Shown here: in pieces, positions 19,355 through 27,811 of the stretch
How the letters are laid out: each line of letters starts with the position of its first letter
Position numbering within the stretch: the first letter of the stretch is position 1
Source: Streptomyces bluensis
GTDB taxonomy: Bacteria; Actinomycetota; Actinomycetes; Streptomycetales; Streptomycetaceae
Assembly (NCBI RefSeq): GCF_014650715.1
Contig: NZ_BMVM01000002.1
Span: forward strand, 868,001 to 932,000
DNA: 64,000 nucleotides
Reading direction: 5' to 3'
The notes under the pieces: model-generated
Told to the model about the DNA's origin: nothing
What the model saw: only the letters and a program-made list of their open reading frames with translations
The model's database searches: none
Position numbers and translations under genes: made by a program

Positions 19355-20707
19355 ATGGCGACGAACCCGATACCCCAGTTCCCGTCCGACTTCCTGTGGG
19401 GCGTGTCGACCTCGGCCCACCAGATCGAGGGTGCGGCGGACGAGCGCGAGCCCTCCGTGTGGGACGCGTTCAGCGCCGAGCCCGGACGGATCAAGGACGG
19501 GTCGACCGCGGCGACGGCCTGCGACCACTACCACCGCTACCGCGAGGACGTCGCGCTCCTGGCCGGCCTGGGCGTGGACGCGTACCGCTTCTCGATCTCC
19601 TGGCCACGGGTGCGTTCCCAGGGCGGCCTGGACTTCTACGACCGGCTGGTGGACGAGCTGTGCGGGGCGGGCGTGCGGCCCGTCCCGACCCTCTTCCACT
19701 GGGATCTGCCGGTGGCCCTTGACTGGCTGGAGCGGGACACGGCGGCGCGTTTCGCGGACTACGTGTCGGTCGTCGCCGAACGTCTCGGCGACCGCGTGAA
19801 GAAGTGGATCACCATCAACGAGCCCGCCGAGCACACCTTGTTCGGGCATGCGCTCGGCGCGCACGCACCGGGCAGGCGGCTGATGTTCGACGCGCTGCCG
19901 GCCGCCCACCACCAGCTCCTGGCCCATGGGCTGGGTGTGCGGGCCCTGCGCGCGGCCGGAGCCGACGACATCGGGATCGCCAACTCGCACGGGCCGACAT
20001 GGCCGGCCTCACGGGAGCAGGCGGACCTGGAGGCGGCGGAGTTCTACGACCTGCTGCTGAACCGGATGTTCTGCGACCCCGTCCTGCTGGGTGAGTACCC
20101 GGAGGGCATCGGTGACCTGATGCCCGGGGACGTGTCGGCCGATCTGAAGGTGATCGGGGAGCCCTTGGACTGGTACGGCGTCAACTACTACGCGCCGACC
20201 CGGGTGGGTGCGCCCCAGGGCGAGGACATCGAGTTCGGCGGGCTGACGATGCCGGCCGAACTGCCCTTCTCCGTAAGGGAGATCGAGGGATACCCGGTGA
20301 CGGACTTCGGCTGGCCGGTGGTGCCGGAGGGCCTCACGGAGCTGCTGACGGGTTTCGCCGAGCGGTACGGCGACCGCCTGCCGCCCGTCGTCATCACCGA
20401 GAACGGCTGCTCGTACGAGGGCGTCGACGACCAGCGGCGGATCACCTATCTCGACGGTCACATCCGGGCGCTGCACCGTGCGATGGAGACGGGCGTGGAC
20501 GTCCGCGGCTACTTCGTGTGGTCCCTGCTCGACAACTTCGAGTGGGCGGAGGGGTTCGCGCGCCGCTTCGGCCTCGTCCACGTCGACTACGACACGCTGG
20601 AGCGCACACCCAAGGCGTCGTACGCGTGGCTGCGGGACGGGCTGCGGAGCCGCCCGCGACCGCCGCACGCGGTGGGCCCGCGGGGCGTGTCGCCCCGCGA
20701 GTCCTGA
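19355..20707 (+). CDS. Family 1 beta-glucosidase (GH1)
   Basis: 450 residues. GH1 marks are FPSDFLWGVSTSAHQIEGA at the N-terminus, the acid/base Glu in TINEP (about residue 160), and the nucleophile Glu in ITENG (about residue 350), followed by YFVWSLLDNFEWAEG. It should hydrolyse beta-glucosides or similar aryl and disaccharide substrates inside the cell, as no signal is present. The ATG at 19355 is preferred; the TTG at 19319 lies inside the promoter -35 box. Confidence 0.94.
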   Translation: MATNPIPQFPSDFLWGVSTSAHQIEGAADEREPSVWDAFSAEPGRIKDGSTAATACDHYHRYREDVALLAGLGVDAYRFSISWPRVRSQGGLDFYDRLVDELCGAGVRPVPTLFHWDLPVALDWLERDTAARFADYVSVVAERLGDRVKKWITINEPAEHTLFGHALGAHAPGRRLMFDALPAAHHQLLAHGLGVRALRAAGADDIGIANSHGPTWPASREQADLEAAEFYDLLLNRMFCDPVLLGEYPEGIGDLMPGDVSADLKVIGEPLDWYGVNYYAPTRVGAPQGEDIEFGGLTMPAELPFSVREIEGYPVTDFGWPVVPEGLTELLTGFAERYGDRLPPVVITENGCSYEGVDDQRRITYLDGHIRALHRAMETGVDVRGYFVWSLLDNFEWAEGFARRFGLVHVDYDTLERTPKASYAWLRDGLRSRPRPPHAVGPRGVSPRES

Positions 20708-20753
20708 TCTCACTCCCCGAGCCCTGACCTCACTCCCCGAGTCCTGATCTCAC
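20701..20753. repeat. 20-bp direct repeat spanning two convergent stop codons
   Basis: Units 20701-20720 and 20721-20740 (GTCCTGATCTCACTCCCCGA and a two-base variant) plus a 13-base third copy. The array contains the GH1 stop (20705) and the TetR stop (20730), so both C-termini are encoded by repeat copies. Confidence 0.8.
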
Positions 20754-21386
20754 GGAGCGCGCCGCCTGTTCCGGGTCGTCGCCGGACGCCACCGCGAAGT
20801 CCCGCAGCAGTCCGGCGAGCACGTCCTCCGGGCCGTAGATGCCCAGGATGTAACCGGCGTGGGCGAGTTGGGCGAGGCCGTGCATCTGCACGAAGAGCTG
20901 CCGGACGAGGAGGTCGGCGTCCGCGTCGGCGCGGAACCGGCCGGAGGCGATGCAGCGGCGGATGGCGTCCCGCGGGTGCCGTAGCAGGGCCACGCCCATC
21001 TTCCGGTCGCCCTGGGTGAGTTCGAACCCGGCGAGGGAGGAGCCGCCGAACATCACGGCGTACACATCGGGTTCGGCGCGGGCGAACTCCTGGTAGACGC
21101 GGCAGAGTTCGGTGAGTTCGCGGACGGGATCGGTTCCCGGCGCGACGGCGTCCACCCTGCTCAGGAACCGTTCCACGCCTTCCCGCATCACCTCGCGCAC
21201 CAGCGCCGGCATCGATCCGAAGTGCGTGTAGACGGCCATGGTCGACGCCCCGACGGCCTTGACGAGGCGACGGGCGCTGAGCGCGGCGGGGCCCTCCTCG
21301 GCCAGGACGCGGGCGGCTTCGTCGAGGAGGCGACGGCGAACCGGACTGGCTGGTTCCTGGCGGTCACTTGACACGGACCACAGCAT
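20730..21386 (-). CDS. TetR-family transcriptional regulator
   Basis: 218 residues. The HTH reads LSARRLVKAVGASTMAVYTHFGSMPALVREV, and the C-terminal ligand domain (TetR_C-type, PDVYAVMFGG, LFVQMHGLAQLAHAGYIL) is hydrophobic. It is divergent from an SGNH hydrolase gene. Two copies of ATAAC-N3-GTTAT overlap its start region, so it probably represses itself and the neighbour. The ATG at 21386 overlaps an operator; a GTG at 21374 is an alternative start. Confidence 0.93.
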   Translation of the reverse strand: MLWSVSSDRQEPASPVRRRLLDEAARVLAEEGPAALSARRLVKAVGASTMAVYTHFGSMPALVREVMREGVERFLSRVDAVAPGTDPVRELTELCRVYQEFARAEPDVYAVMFGGSSLAGFELTQGDRKMGVALLRHPRDAIRRCIASGRFRADADADLLVRQLFVQMHGLAQLAHAGYILGIYGPEDVLAGLLRDFAVASGDDPEQAARSVRSGLGE

Positions 21387-21414
21387 AACGTTGTTATGGA
21401 TATAACGCCGTTAT
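21385..21414. promoter_or_regulatory. Double palindromic operator ATAAC-N3-GTTAT
   Basis: Two perfect inverted repeats, ATAAC-GTT-GTTAT (21385-21397) and ATAAC-GCC-GTTAT (21402-21414), are 17 bases apart centre to centre. They fill the gap between the divergent TetR and SGNH genes and are strikingly AT-rich against their surroundings. The arrangement suits two TetR dimers. Confidence 0.8.
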
Positions 21415-21437
21415 GGATAGCGGGCGAGGGGGTCGTG

Positions 21438-22151
21438 ATGTTCACGAGAGGGATGCGCGGGCGGCTGGTGCGGCTGCCCGAGGCCGCGGGGGACGACTCG
21501 GGGCTCACGGAAGGCAGCGAGCCGGCCCTGCGGCTCGCGGTGATCGGGGACTCGGTGGCCGCGGGGGTCGGGGCGGCGGACCACCGGGAAGCCCTGGCGG
21601 GGCAGCTGGCTGCGGCCCTGTCGGCCATGACCGGGCGGGCGGTGTCGTGGCGGGTGGCGGCGAAGACGGGGGCCTCGCTGTCGGCGGTCCGCCGGGGCAT
21701 GCTGCCGGGCCTGACGGACCCGACGGCCCGCTGGCGCCCGGACGTGGTGCTGGTGGCGGCGGGCACGAACGACGCGATGCGGCTGCGCCGGCCGCGGGCG
21801 TTCCGCCGGGAGGCGGAGCGCCTGATCCGTGACGTCCGGCTACGGCTCGGTGAGGACGTCCCTGTGGTCTTCGCCGGCCTCCCGGCGCTGGCCCGCCTGG
21901 AGGCGCTCCCCCGCCGGGTCCGAGTACCACTCGGACTGTACGTCGGGCTCCTGGACCGGCAGTTGAGGACGGCGGCCGCGAGGGGAGTCGCCGTCTTCCA
22001 CCTGCCGTCCGGGGGCCCGCCGGAACTCCCGGGCGAGTGGCTGGCCAGGGACCGCTTCCATCCGTCCGCGGAGGGCTACCGGGCCTGGGCGAGGGTGCTG
22101 GCGGCCCGCCTGGCCACAGTGACGGAGGCAACGCTGCCGGCGGTCCCGTGA
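21438..22151 (+). CDS. SGNH/GDSL-family hydrolase
   Basis: 237 residues. Block I is VIGDSVAAGVG (catalytic Ser), block III is AAGTNDAMRL, and block V is DRFHPSAEGY with the Asp and His of the triad. Such enzymes are lipases or esterases. There is no signal peptide. I chose the ATG at 21438, with AGGGGG 5 bases upstream, because a start at 21396 would lie inside the operator. The gene is divergent from and probably controlled by the TetR regulator. Confidence 0.92.
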   Translation: MFTRGMRGRLVRLPEAAGDDSGLTEGSEPALRLAVIGDSVAAGVGAADHREALAGQLAAALSAMTGRAVSWRVAAKTGASLSAVRRGMLPGLTDPTARWRPDVVLVAAGTNDAMRLRRPRAFRREAERLIRDVRLRLGEDVPVVFAGLPALARLEALPRRVRVPLGLYVGLLDRQLRTAAARGVAVFHLPSGGPPELPGEWLARDRFHPSAEGYRAWARVLAARLATVTEATLPAVP

Positions 22152-22274
22152 CGCACGACCGGCCTGCGCCGGCAGCTTGGTATCGTGCGCGGGCCGCACC
22201 GCTTGGAGCGTTCGTGGCAGCGAGCTGTGGCAGCCGAGTTGTAGCAGCGCTCAAGGGAGAGAGGCCGGGCGACG

Positions 22275-23102
22275 ATGCAGGCGTCAGAGGTCCGGCGTGC
22301 GGTGGCCGCGGCCATGTCGACCGCCTCGTCACTTGGCCTGGCGGTCGACGACGCGACCGTTCTCCATGACTCGAACAAGCTCACTCTGCGTCTGCTGCCC
22401 TGTGACGTCCTGGCCCGGGTGGCACCTGTGGCGCAACAGGTCGCACAGTTCGAAGTCGAGCTCGCTCAGCGGCTCGCCGCATCCGGGTGCCCGGTGGCTG
22501 CTCTTGAGCCACGCGTGGAGCCACGCGTCCATGAGCGCGATGGCTTCGTGGTCACGCTGTGGACCCACTACGAACCCGTGACCCGTGGAAAGTTCCCACC
22601 GGCCGACTACGCCCATGCCCTCAAGCGGCTGCATACCGGCATGCGCACGCTCGATGTCCCGACGCCGCACTTCACGGATCGAGTCGAGCAGGCTCAACAA
22701 CTCGTGGCGAACCGCGACCGTACCCCGGAGCTCGCCGACGCGGACCGGGAGCTGCTCGGCGACACCCTACGAAACCTGAGACGAGTGATCGGCGAGCGCG
22801 GCGGCGCCGAGCAGCTGCTGCACGGCGAGCCCCACCCGGGCAACGTGCTCACCACGAGGAACGGGCTGCTGTTCATCGACCTGGAGACGTGTTGCCGTGG
22901 GCCCGTCGAATTCGACCTCGCCCACGCACCCGAAGAAGTCGGCGACCACTATCCGGGTGCCGATCAAGGCTTGCTGCGCGAGTGCCGGATCCTCGTGCTG
23001 GCGATGATCACAGCGTGGCGCTGGGATCGGGACGACCAGCTCCCCAACGGGCGCCGGCTGGGCACGCAGTGGCTCAGCGAGATCCGAGCAGCACTCGGCT
23101 GA
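22275..23102 (+). CDS. Aminoglycoside-phosphotransferase-fold kinase
   Basis: 275 residues. The catalytic loop is HGEPHPGNVL, where the usual HGDxHxxN has Glu in place of Asp, and the metal site is FIDLETCCRGPVEFDLAH. This is the APH/choline-kinase fold. The Glu change suggests altered or lost activity, or another substrate. ATG at 22275 follows a purine-rich stretch (AGGGAGAGAGG). Resistance cannot be inferred. Confidence 0.8.
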   Translation: MQASEVRRAVAAAMSTASSLGLAVDDATVLHDSNKLTLRLLPCDVLARVAPVAQQVAQFEVELAQRLAASGCPVAALEPRVEPRVHERDGFVVTLWTHYEPVTRGKFPPADYAHALKRLHTGMRTLDVPTPHFTDRVEQAQQLVANRDRTPELADADRELLGDTLRNLRRVIGERGGAEQLLHGEPHPGNVLTTRNGLLFIDLETCCRGPVEFDLAHAPEEVGDHYPGADQGLLRECRILVLAMITAWRWDRDDQLPNGRRLGTQWLSEIRAALG

Positions 23103-23139
23103 TGTCATCCGCCACGGCCCCATCCAGCCTGATGCGGCC

Positions 23140-24108
23140 CTAGAATCCCAGCCGCCGCAGCTGCTTCGGGTCCCGCTGCCAGTCCTTGGCGACCTTCACA
23201 TGGAGGTCGAGGAACACCGGCGTACCGAGCAGGGCCTCGATGTGCTTGCGGGACCTGATGCCGACCTCCTTCAGGCGCTTGCCCTTGGGACCGATGATGA
23301 TCCCCTTCTGGCTGGGGCGTTCGATGTAAAGGTTCGCGTGGATGTCCAGCAGGGGCTTGTCCGCCGGACGGTCCTCGCGGGGGAGCATCTCCTCCACGAC
23401 CACCGCGATGGAGTGCGGGAGCTCGTCCCGTACGCCCTCCAGCGCCGCCTCGCGGATCAGCTCGGCCACCATGACCTGCTCGGGCTCGTCCGTCAGGTCG
23501 CCCTCGGGGTAGAGCGCCGGGCCCTCGGGGAGGAGCGGGATCAGGAGGTCCGCCAGCAGGTTCACCTGCTTGTCGCCGACCGCCGACACCGGCACGATCT
23601 CGGCCCACTCGATGCCCAGCTCCTTGCCCAGCTGGTCGATCGCGATCAGCTGTTCGGCCAGGTCCTTGGGGTCGACCAGGTCCGTCTTCGTGACGATCGC
23701 GACCTTCGGGGTCTTCCTGATCCCGGCCAGTTCCTTGGCGATGAAGCGGTCGCCGGGGCCGATCTTCTGGTCGGCCGGCAGACAGAAGCCGATCACATCC
23801 ACCTCGGCCCACGTCGTGCGCACCACGTCGTTCAGCCGCTCGCCCAGCAGGGTGCGCGGCTTGTGCAGCCCGGGGGTGTCCACCAGGATCAGCTGCGCCT
23901 CCGGCCGGTGCACGATGCCCCGTACCGTGTGCCGCGTCGTCTGCGGCCGGTTGGAGGTGATCGCCACCTTCTGCCCGACCAGAGCGTTCGTGAGGGTGGA
24001 CTTGCCCGCGTTGGGGCGGCCCACGAAACAGGCGAAGCCCGCGCGGTGGACGGACCCCGAGGACTCCGGGGTCTCCGACGGCTCGGGGGACTGGGTGCGA
24101 ACGCTCAT
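23140..24108 (-). CDS. era: GTPase Era
   Basis: 322 residues. G1 is GRPNAGKST, G3 DTPGLHKPR, G4 TKTD, and the C-terminal KH domain contains GIIIGPKGKRLKEVG. Era binds 16S rRNA near the 3' end and assists 30S assembly. Two starts are possible: ATG 24108 and ATG 24117; I use the first because AGGGA is better spaced. It is placed downstream of the secreted trio and the phoH-ybeY-corC cluster, the order known from many bacteria. Confidence 0.96.
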   Translation of the reverse strand: MSVRTQSPEPSETPESSGSVHRAGFACFVGRPNAGKSTLTNALVGQKVAITSNRPQTTRHTVRGIVHRPEAQLILVDTPGLHKPRTLLGERLNDVVRTTWAEVDVIGFCLPADQKIGPGDRFIAKELAGIRKTPKVAIVTKTDLVDPKDLAEQLIAIDQLGKELGIEWAEIVPVSAVGDKQVNLLADLLIPLLPEGPALYPEGDLTDEPEQVMVAELIREAALEGVRDELPHSIAVVVEEMLPREDRPADKPLLDIHANLYIERPSQKGIIIGPKGKRLKEVGIRSRKHIEALLGTPVFLDLHVKVAKDWQRDPKQLRRLGF

Positions 24109-24190
24109 GGCGCCCATTGTCCCTGATCCCCGAAGCCCCACCGCACAGACCGGCCCGGCCCTGCGGTGCACGCCGAAACGGGCCTGGGAT

Positions 24191-24312
24191 CACGGCGTCC
24201 TGGACCACGGCGTCCTGGACCACGGAATCCTGGACCACGGCGCCCCGGTCAGACGACCCCGGTCAGACGACTCCGGTCAGCCGACCCTGGTCAGCCGACC
24301 CTGGTCAGCGGA
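24191..24312. repeat. Two adjoining minisatellites (15-bp and 14-bp units)
   Basis: Three 15-bp units (CACGGCGTCCTGGAC, at 24191, 24206 and 24221, with a partial fourth) are followed directly by five 14-bp units (CCCCGGTCAGACGA, at 24243, 24257, 24271, 24285 and 24299, with drift). The second array overlaps the stop of the DUF916-like gene at 24277. It lies between era and that gene. Confidence 0.85.
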
Positions 24313-25251
24313 CCGCCTGCGCCGCCGCACCCGGAACACCACCCCCGCCGCCACCAGCCCCGCCCCCAGCACCAGGGCCACCAGCCACGGCAGCGCGAAG
24401 AACGACACACTGGCCGACTCGCGGGTGTCCTCGGCGGAGGCGGTCAAAGTGACGTCCGCCCAGTCGAGTTGGGGCGCGCCGTGCCAGGGCTCGGCCAGGC
24501 GCACACGCTGCCCCGGCAGCAGCTCCGAGGGGATTGCCGTCAGGTCGCGGGACAGGAGCGTACGGCCGAAGAGGCCCTGGGCTCTGAGCTCGACCCGTGG
24601 AGTGAGGGTGACGTTGCCGGTGTTGTGGAGGGTGTACGAGATCGTCGCCGTGCTGTCGCCCGTACCGGGCACCAGAGGCTGTGTGTGGCGGACGCGGACC
24701 TTCTCGACGGCGAGGGCGGGCACCGTCGGCCCGTTCACCCGCAGGTAGAGGCGGGCGCCCACGGCCCGCTGCACCCCGACCGCGAGCGACCCGTCGCCCG
24801 CGTCGATCCGCTCGTCAAGAGCCACCAGCGCACCCGGATGATCCCCCGGTTCGGCCCGCTCGGGCACGCGCAGGGTGAACGGCACGGTGACAGAGCCGCG
24901 CGCCGGAACAGTCACCCGGGACTTCTCCGGCCTCACCCAGGCACCCACCCCGCGCTGCCTCTCCTTTACCGTGCGGACCGCGAACCCGCCGTCCCGGGCG
25001 GTGTTGTACGCGTCGGCCGCGTAGAGGCGGAACGTCAACGGTCTGCCCGTCTTGTTGGCGACGACGACCTTGTCCCTGACCGTCGTGCCGGGATGTGCGG
25101 TGACGTAGAAGTACGGCCGCTGGGAGACCTCGGAGGAGACGGGGAACACGGACCAGCTGCCGTTGTCGGCGGCGTACGAGGGGCCGGCCGGCCAGAGCAG
25201 CGCCGGCGGCAGCAGCAGGGCGGCCAGGAGGAGGACGTACGGCTTGCGCAT
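24277..25251 (-). CDS. DUF916-like surface protein with C-terminal membrane anchor
   Basis: 324 residues. A Sec signal (LLLAALLLPPALLWPAGPSYA) precedes a DUF916-type domain (WSVFPVSSEVSQRPYFYV, then PGTTVRDKVVVANKTGRPLTF) at about residues 30-150 and a second beta domain to about 285. One membrane helix (LPWLVALVLGAGLVAAGVVF) and an Arg-rich tail end it. This matches the DUF916 (PGBD) plus second-domain plus TM layout of WxL-interacting proteins of Firmicutes. The tail overlaps a minisatellite. It is encoded downstream of a WxL-like protein gene. Confidence 0.78.
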   Translation of the reverse strand: MRKPYVLLLAALLLPPALLWPAGPSYAADNGSWSVFPVSSEVSQRPYFYVTAHPGTTVRDKVVVANKTGRPLTFRLYAADAYNTARDGGFAVRTVKERQRGVGAWVRPEKSRVTVPARGSVTVPFTLRVPERAEPGDHPGALVALDERIDAGDGSLAVGVQRAVGARLYLRVNGPTVPALAVEKVRVRHTQPLVPGTGDSTATISYTLHNTGNVTLTPRVELRAQGLFGRTLLSRDLTAIPSELLPGQRVRLAEPWHGAPQLDWADVTLTASAEDTRESASVSFFALPWLVALVLGAGLVAAGVVFRVRRRRRSADQGRLTRVG

Positions 25252-25341
25252 GGGTGGGGACCCCCTACGGACGCGCGGCGGACGGACGCTCGGGTACTCA
25301 GCTGCTCGGATACTCGGCTGCTCGGATGCTCGGGTGACGTG

Positions 25342-25370
25342 GTGGGCGGGCGGGTGCGCGCCCGGCCCAC
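25342..25370 (-). terminator. Hairpin between the WxL-like and DUF916-like genes
   Basis: GTGGGCGGGCG pairs with CGCCCGGCCCAC with one bulged base. It lies 16 bases after the WxL-like stop. Transcription into the DUF916-like gene may therefore be partial or from its own start. Confidence 0.5.
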
Positions 25371-25385
25371 AGGGGGTGACGGCCG

Positions 25386-26744
25386 TCAGGTGAGGGTGAG
25401 CGTCAGGACGCCCGCGTACGAACCGGGCGGCGTGGATGCCGGGACCTTCAGCGAGAGCCTGGCGTCCACGGTGAACTCACCGCCGGTGCGGGTGCCGTCG
25501 GGTGCGGAGGCCAGGGTCGCGCCCGCGCTGCCCACCGGACCAGCCGAACCGGCCCGGCAGGTGCTCGGGCTGCCCTGCTCGGTGGCACACGCCGGGGTCC
25601 AGCTCAGCTGCGAGGCGGGGATGGACGCCCCCGGACCGGTGAAGTCGGTGACCTTCCCGGTCAGCGACCAGCCGGCCGTGCCGCCGCGGTGGTCCTTGAC
25701 GGTGACCGTCCGCAGATCGCCGTCGGCCGTGCCGCCGGAACCGGATTCGACGGAGCCGAGATCGACGGTGTCCCCGGCCTGGGTCATGGAGAGGGTCCCC
25801 GCGGTGACCCTGGCCGTGATCTTCTGGCTGTCGCCGGGGACGGGTGTGTCGTCGATCACGGCGTACGCGGCCGGACCGGCGCCCCTGCTGTCGCTCCAGC
25901 TGTCGCCCTCGTAGGCCACGACGCCCGTCGTCGCCCTGTCGTTCACGGTCAGCGCACCGCTGAAGGCGCCCTGGCCGTCCGCGGTGACGGTGGCGGTGTC
26001 CGCCGTCTGGGCCGCGCCCGCGCGCCCGGCGAGGGTGACCCGCGCGCCCGGCGTGAAGTCGCTGCCGGTGACGGTGACACGGGCACCCGGGCTTCCTGAG
26101 GCCGAACCGAGCGAGATGGCACGGGTGTTGGGCTGACCACTGCCGTCCGTGGCGGTCACGGTCTCGGAGACCGGCGCGGGCGGGTCGGTCACGGTGCAGG
26201 GGGTGTCCAGTTCGAGGATGTAGCTGGTGTGGATGTTGTAGTCGCCGGGCGAGAGCGTGATCGCGCCGGGCGCGGTGACCGTGAAGGTGCCGGTCATGGA
26301 GAACGACGGGAAGGGGCCCCGTCCGGGCACGGGGTCGTTCTTCTTCGGCCCCGCGACCGTGATGTCCCCTGTCTGCGCACCGCCCAGGGTGATCCTGCCG
26401 GTGGGCGTCATGATGTCGGCCGGCAGGGCGAGCTCGGTGGGGTTGCTGGCGGCGGGCTCGACCACCGTGTAGGTCACGGTGACGGTGTCGCCCACCTTCG
26501 GTGCGGCGTTGTCCACCGCGATCCGCGCGGTGGTGGTGCCGTCGATGGGCGGAATGCCCGCGATCGGCGGCGGAACGCAGTGCGTGGCGAAGTCCACATC
26601 CGCGGCCCGGGTGCTCGCGGCTCCGGCAGGCGCGGTGAGCGCCCCCTGGGCGGTGACGGTCAGCGCGGTCGCCGCGAGGAGCACCGTCAGGCGGCGTCTT
26701 CGTACGACGCCTCTTCGGCTGATGGATCGGCTGATGGATCCCAT
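25386..26744 (-). CDS. Secreted WxL-domain-like protein
   Basis: 452 residues. An N-terminal signal (RRRRLTVLLAATALTVTAQGALTAPAGA) is followed by three beta-rich regions: about 45-200, an IPT/TIG-like stretch near 215-300 (ARVTVTGSDFTPGARVTL), and a C-terminal part about 310-452. The last contains a W-S-L motif (TAGWSLTGKV) and ends YAGVLTLTLT, a typical WxL C-terminus with Trp replaced by Leu in the second motif. ATG at 26744 has AAGGGGG upstream. It probably works with the DUF916-like membrane protein encoded next. Confidence 0.72.
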   Translation of the reverse strand: MGSISRSISRRGVVRRRRLTVLLAATALTVTAQGALTAPAGAASTRAADVDFATHCVPPPIAGIPPIDGTTTARIAVDNAAPKVGDTVTVTYTVVEPAASNPTELALPADIMTPTGRITLGGAQTGDITVAGPKKNDPVPGRGPFPSFSMTGTFTVTAPGAITLSPGDYNIHTSYILELDTPCTVTDPPAPVSETVTATDGSGQPNTRAISLGSASGSPGARVTVTGSDFTPGARVTLAGRAGAAQTADTATVTADGQGAFSGALTVNDRATTGVVAYEGDSWSDSRGAGPAAYAVIDDTPVPGDSQKITARVTAGTLSMTQAGDTVDLGSVESGSGGTADGDLRTVTVKDHRGGTAGWSLTGKVTDFTGPGASIPASQLSWTPACATEQGSPSTCRAGSAGPVGSAGATLASAPDGTRTGGEFTVDARLSLKVPASTPPGSYAGVLTLTLT

Positions 26745-26798
26745 GGGATACCCCCTTGAGGGATGCGGGCGCAGTGGCTCTTCCGCGCCGACAGGGGG

Positions 26799-26832
26799 CC
26801 ATTGATGTGCGGGTTGCGTGAAAAGTCAATGG
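26799..26832. promoter_or_regulatory. Inverted repeat CCATTGA / TCAATGG upstream of the WxL-like gene
   Basis: Perfect 7-bp arms (26799-26805 and 26826-26832) lie 20 bases apart, 55 to 88 bases upstream of the ATG. A TTGACT -35-like box on the minus strand overlaps the distal arm. This suggests a regulated promoter. Confidence 0.4.
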
Positions 26833-26922
26833 ACGCGCGACAGTTGAACTGACGGCCCATCAGCTTCTGGCAACGTGCGGTCCCGGCAGGCCGATTGGCG
26901 GCGATCCGAGGGAAGCAACCCG

Positions 26923-26964
26923 GCGGGTTCCGTCCCCGTAGGCCTCCGGGGACGGAACCCGCCT
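26923..26964 (-). terminator. Strong hairpin after the small secreted-protein gene
   Basis: Perfect 17-bp arms (GGCGGGTTCCGTCCCCG and its complement) around an 8-base loop, 37 bases after the stop of the 158-residue protein gene. The remaining gap to the WxL-like gene carries its promoter region. Confidence 0.85.
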
Positions 26965-27001
26965 TCACACATTGCACACGCGAGGGTTCACACGCGAGGG
27001 C

Positions 27002-27478
27002 TTACTCGAACACGAAGGGCCCCGGCGACTGCGGCCCTTCGGCGGTGCACGTGATGGTGATCCCGAAGACCACCAGCTTGAGAGAGCCGCCGTACGCCTC
27101 CAGACTGTCCCCGGCCGCCACGGTGCCGGGGAGCGGTCCGACCGTGACCCCGTCCCCGGCGGCCATCGCGGGGTTCTTGGTACCGGTGAACGCGGTCGTG
27201 CCGCCGCCCGCCTTCACCAAGGTGAGGGTGGACCGGACGGAGTCCGCCGCGAGGGCGAGGGGAGCGGTGATCTCGTCAGAGCTGAGGGTGATGGTGGCGG
27301 AGGTGCCGTTCTGGGTGGCCGTGAGGGTGGCGCCGCCGCCACCGTACAGGCCGCAGTCGGCGGTGATCGTCGCGGCCTGCGGCACGACGGCCGCGGCGCC
27401 GGGGGCGAAGGCGAGCCCCGCGACGGCGACCGCACCGGTCACCAGTGCCGCGCTGACCCCGAATCGATTGCGTCTCAT
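27002..27478 (-). CDS. Small secreted protein of unknown function
   Basis: 158 residues with an ATG at 27478 (GGGAAGGGAA upstream). A Sec signal (AALVTGAVAVAGLAFAPGAAA) leads into a beta-rich mature part of about 125 residues with two Cys (ADCGLYGGGG and TITCTAEGP) that could form a disulphide. I do not recognise a family. It is the first of three adjacent secreted-protein genes in the same direction, so it may be a partner of the WxL-like protein. Confidence 0.75.
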   Translation of the reverse strand: MRRNRFGVSAALVTGAVAVAGLAFAPGAAAVVPQAATITADCGLYGGGGATLTATQNGTSATITLSSDEITAPLALAADSVRSTLTLVKAGGGTTAFTGTKNPAMAAGDGVTVGPLPGTVAAGDSLEAYGGSLKLVVFGITITCTAEGPQSPGPFVFE

Positions 27479-27772
27479 GTGAATCGCGTTCCCTTCCCTG
27501 GTCCGGGAATTGCCATGTGGGGACGGAGCTTGGGACCGCCGTTGTTCGGACACGCGGACTCGTCACCGGACCGGTCGGCGCTCGGCAACGAGTCCGAGCA
27601 CCGCGAGGTGGAGCGGTGGGGCCGGCCTGGCGAGGTTGCGGGGAGACGCGTGCGCGCGAACCACCCACCGCGAGCGGGGTGCGGCACGCCGCGCGGCGGA
27701 ATCTGACGGTCCGTCGGAAGAACGGCTTCCATTGAGGCGTGCGTCACCTGGGATTGCAAGACGCACCCTGTG

Positions 27773-27811
27773 AGTTCTTCCAAGGGTCGGGAAAGTGGCC
27801 GAAGTTCTTCC
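27773..27811. promoter_or_regulatory. Direct repeat AGTTCTTCC, 30 bp apart, in a gene-free gap
   Basis: The gap 27479-28058 holds no convincing gene. Besides the partial dispersed element at 27971-28043 it shows AGTTCTTCC at 27773 and 27803, three helical turns apart, about 300 bases upstream of the small secreted-protein gene. A regulatory use is speculative. Confidence 0.25.

Noticed and set aside
22275..23102. Aminoglycoside resistance gene
   Set aside because: Only the kinase fold is supported; the catalytic loop differs and the context is not a resistance locus.
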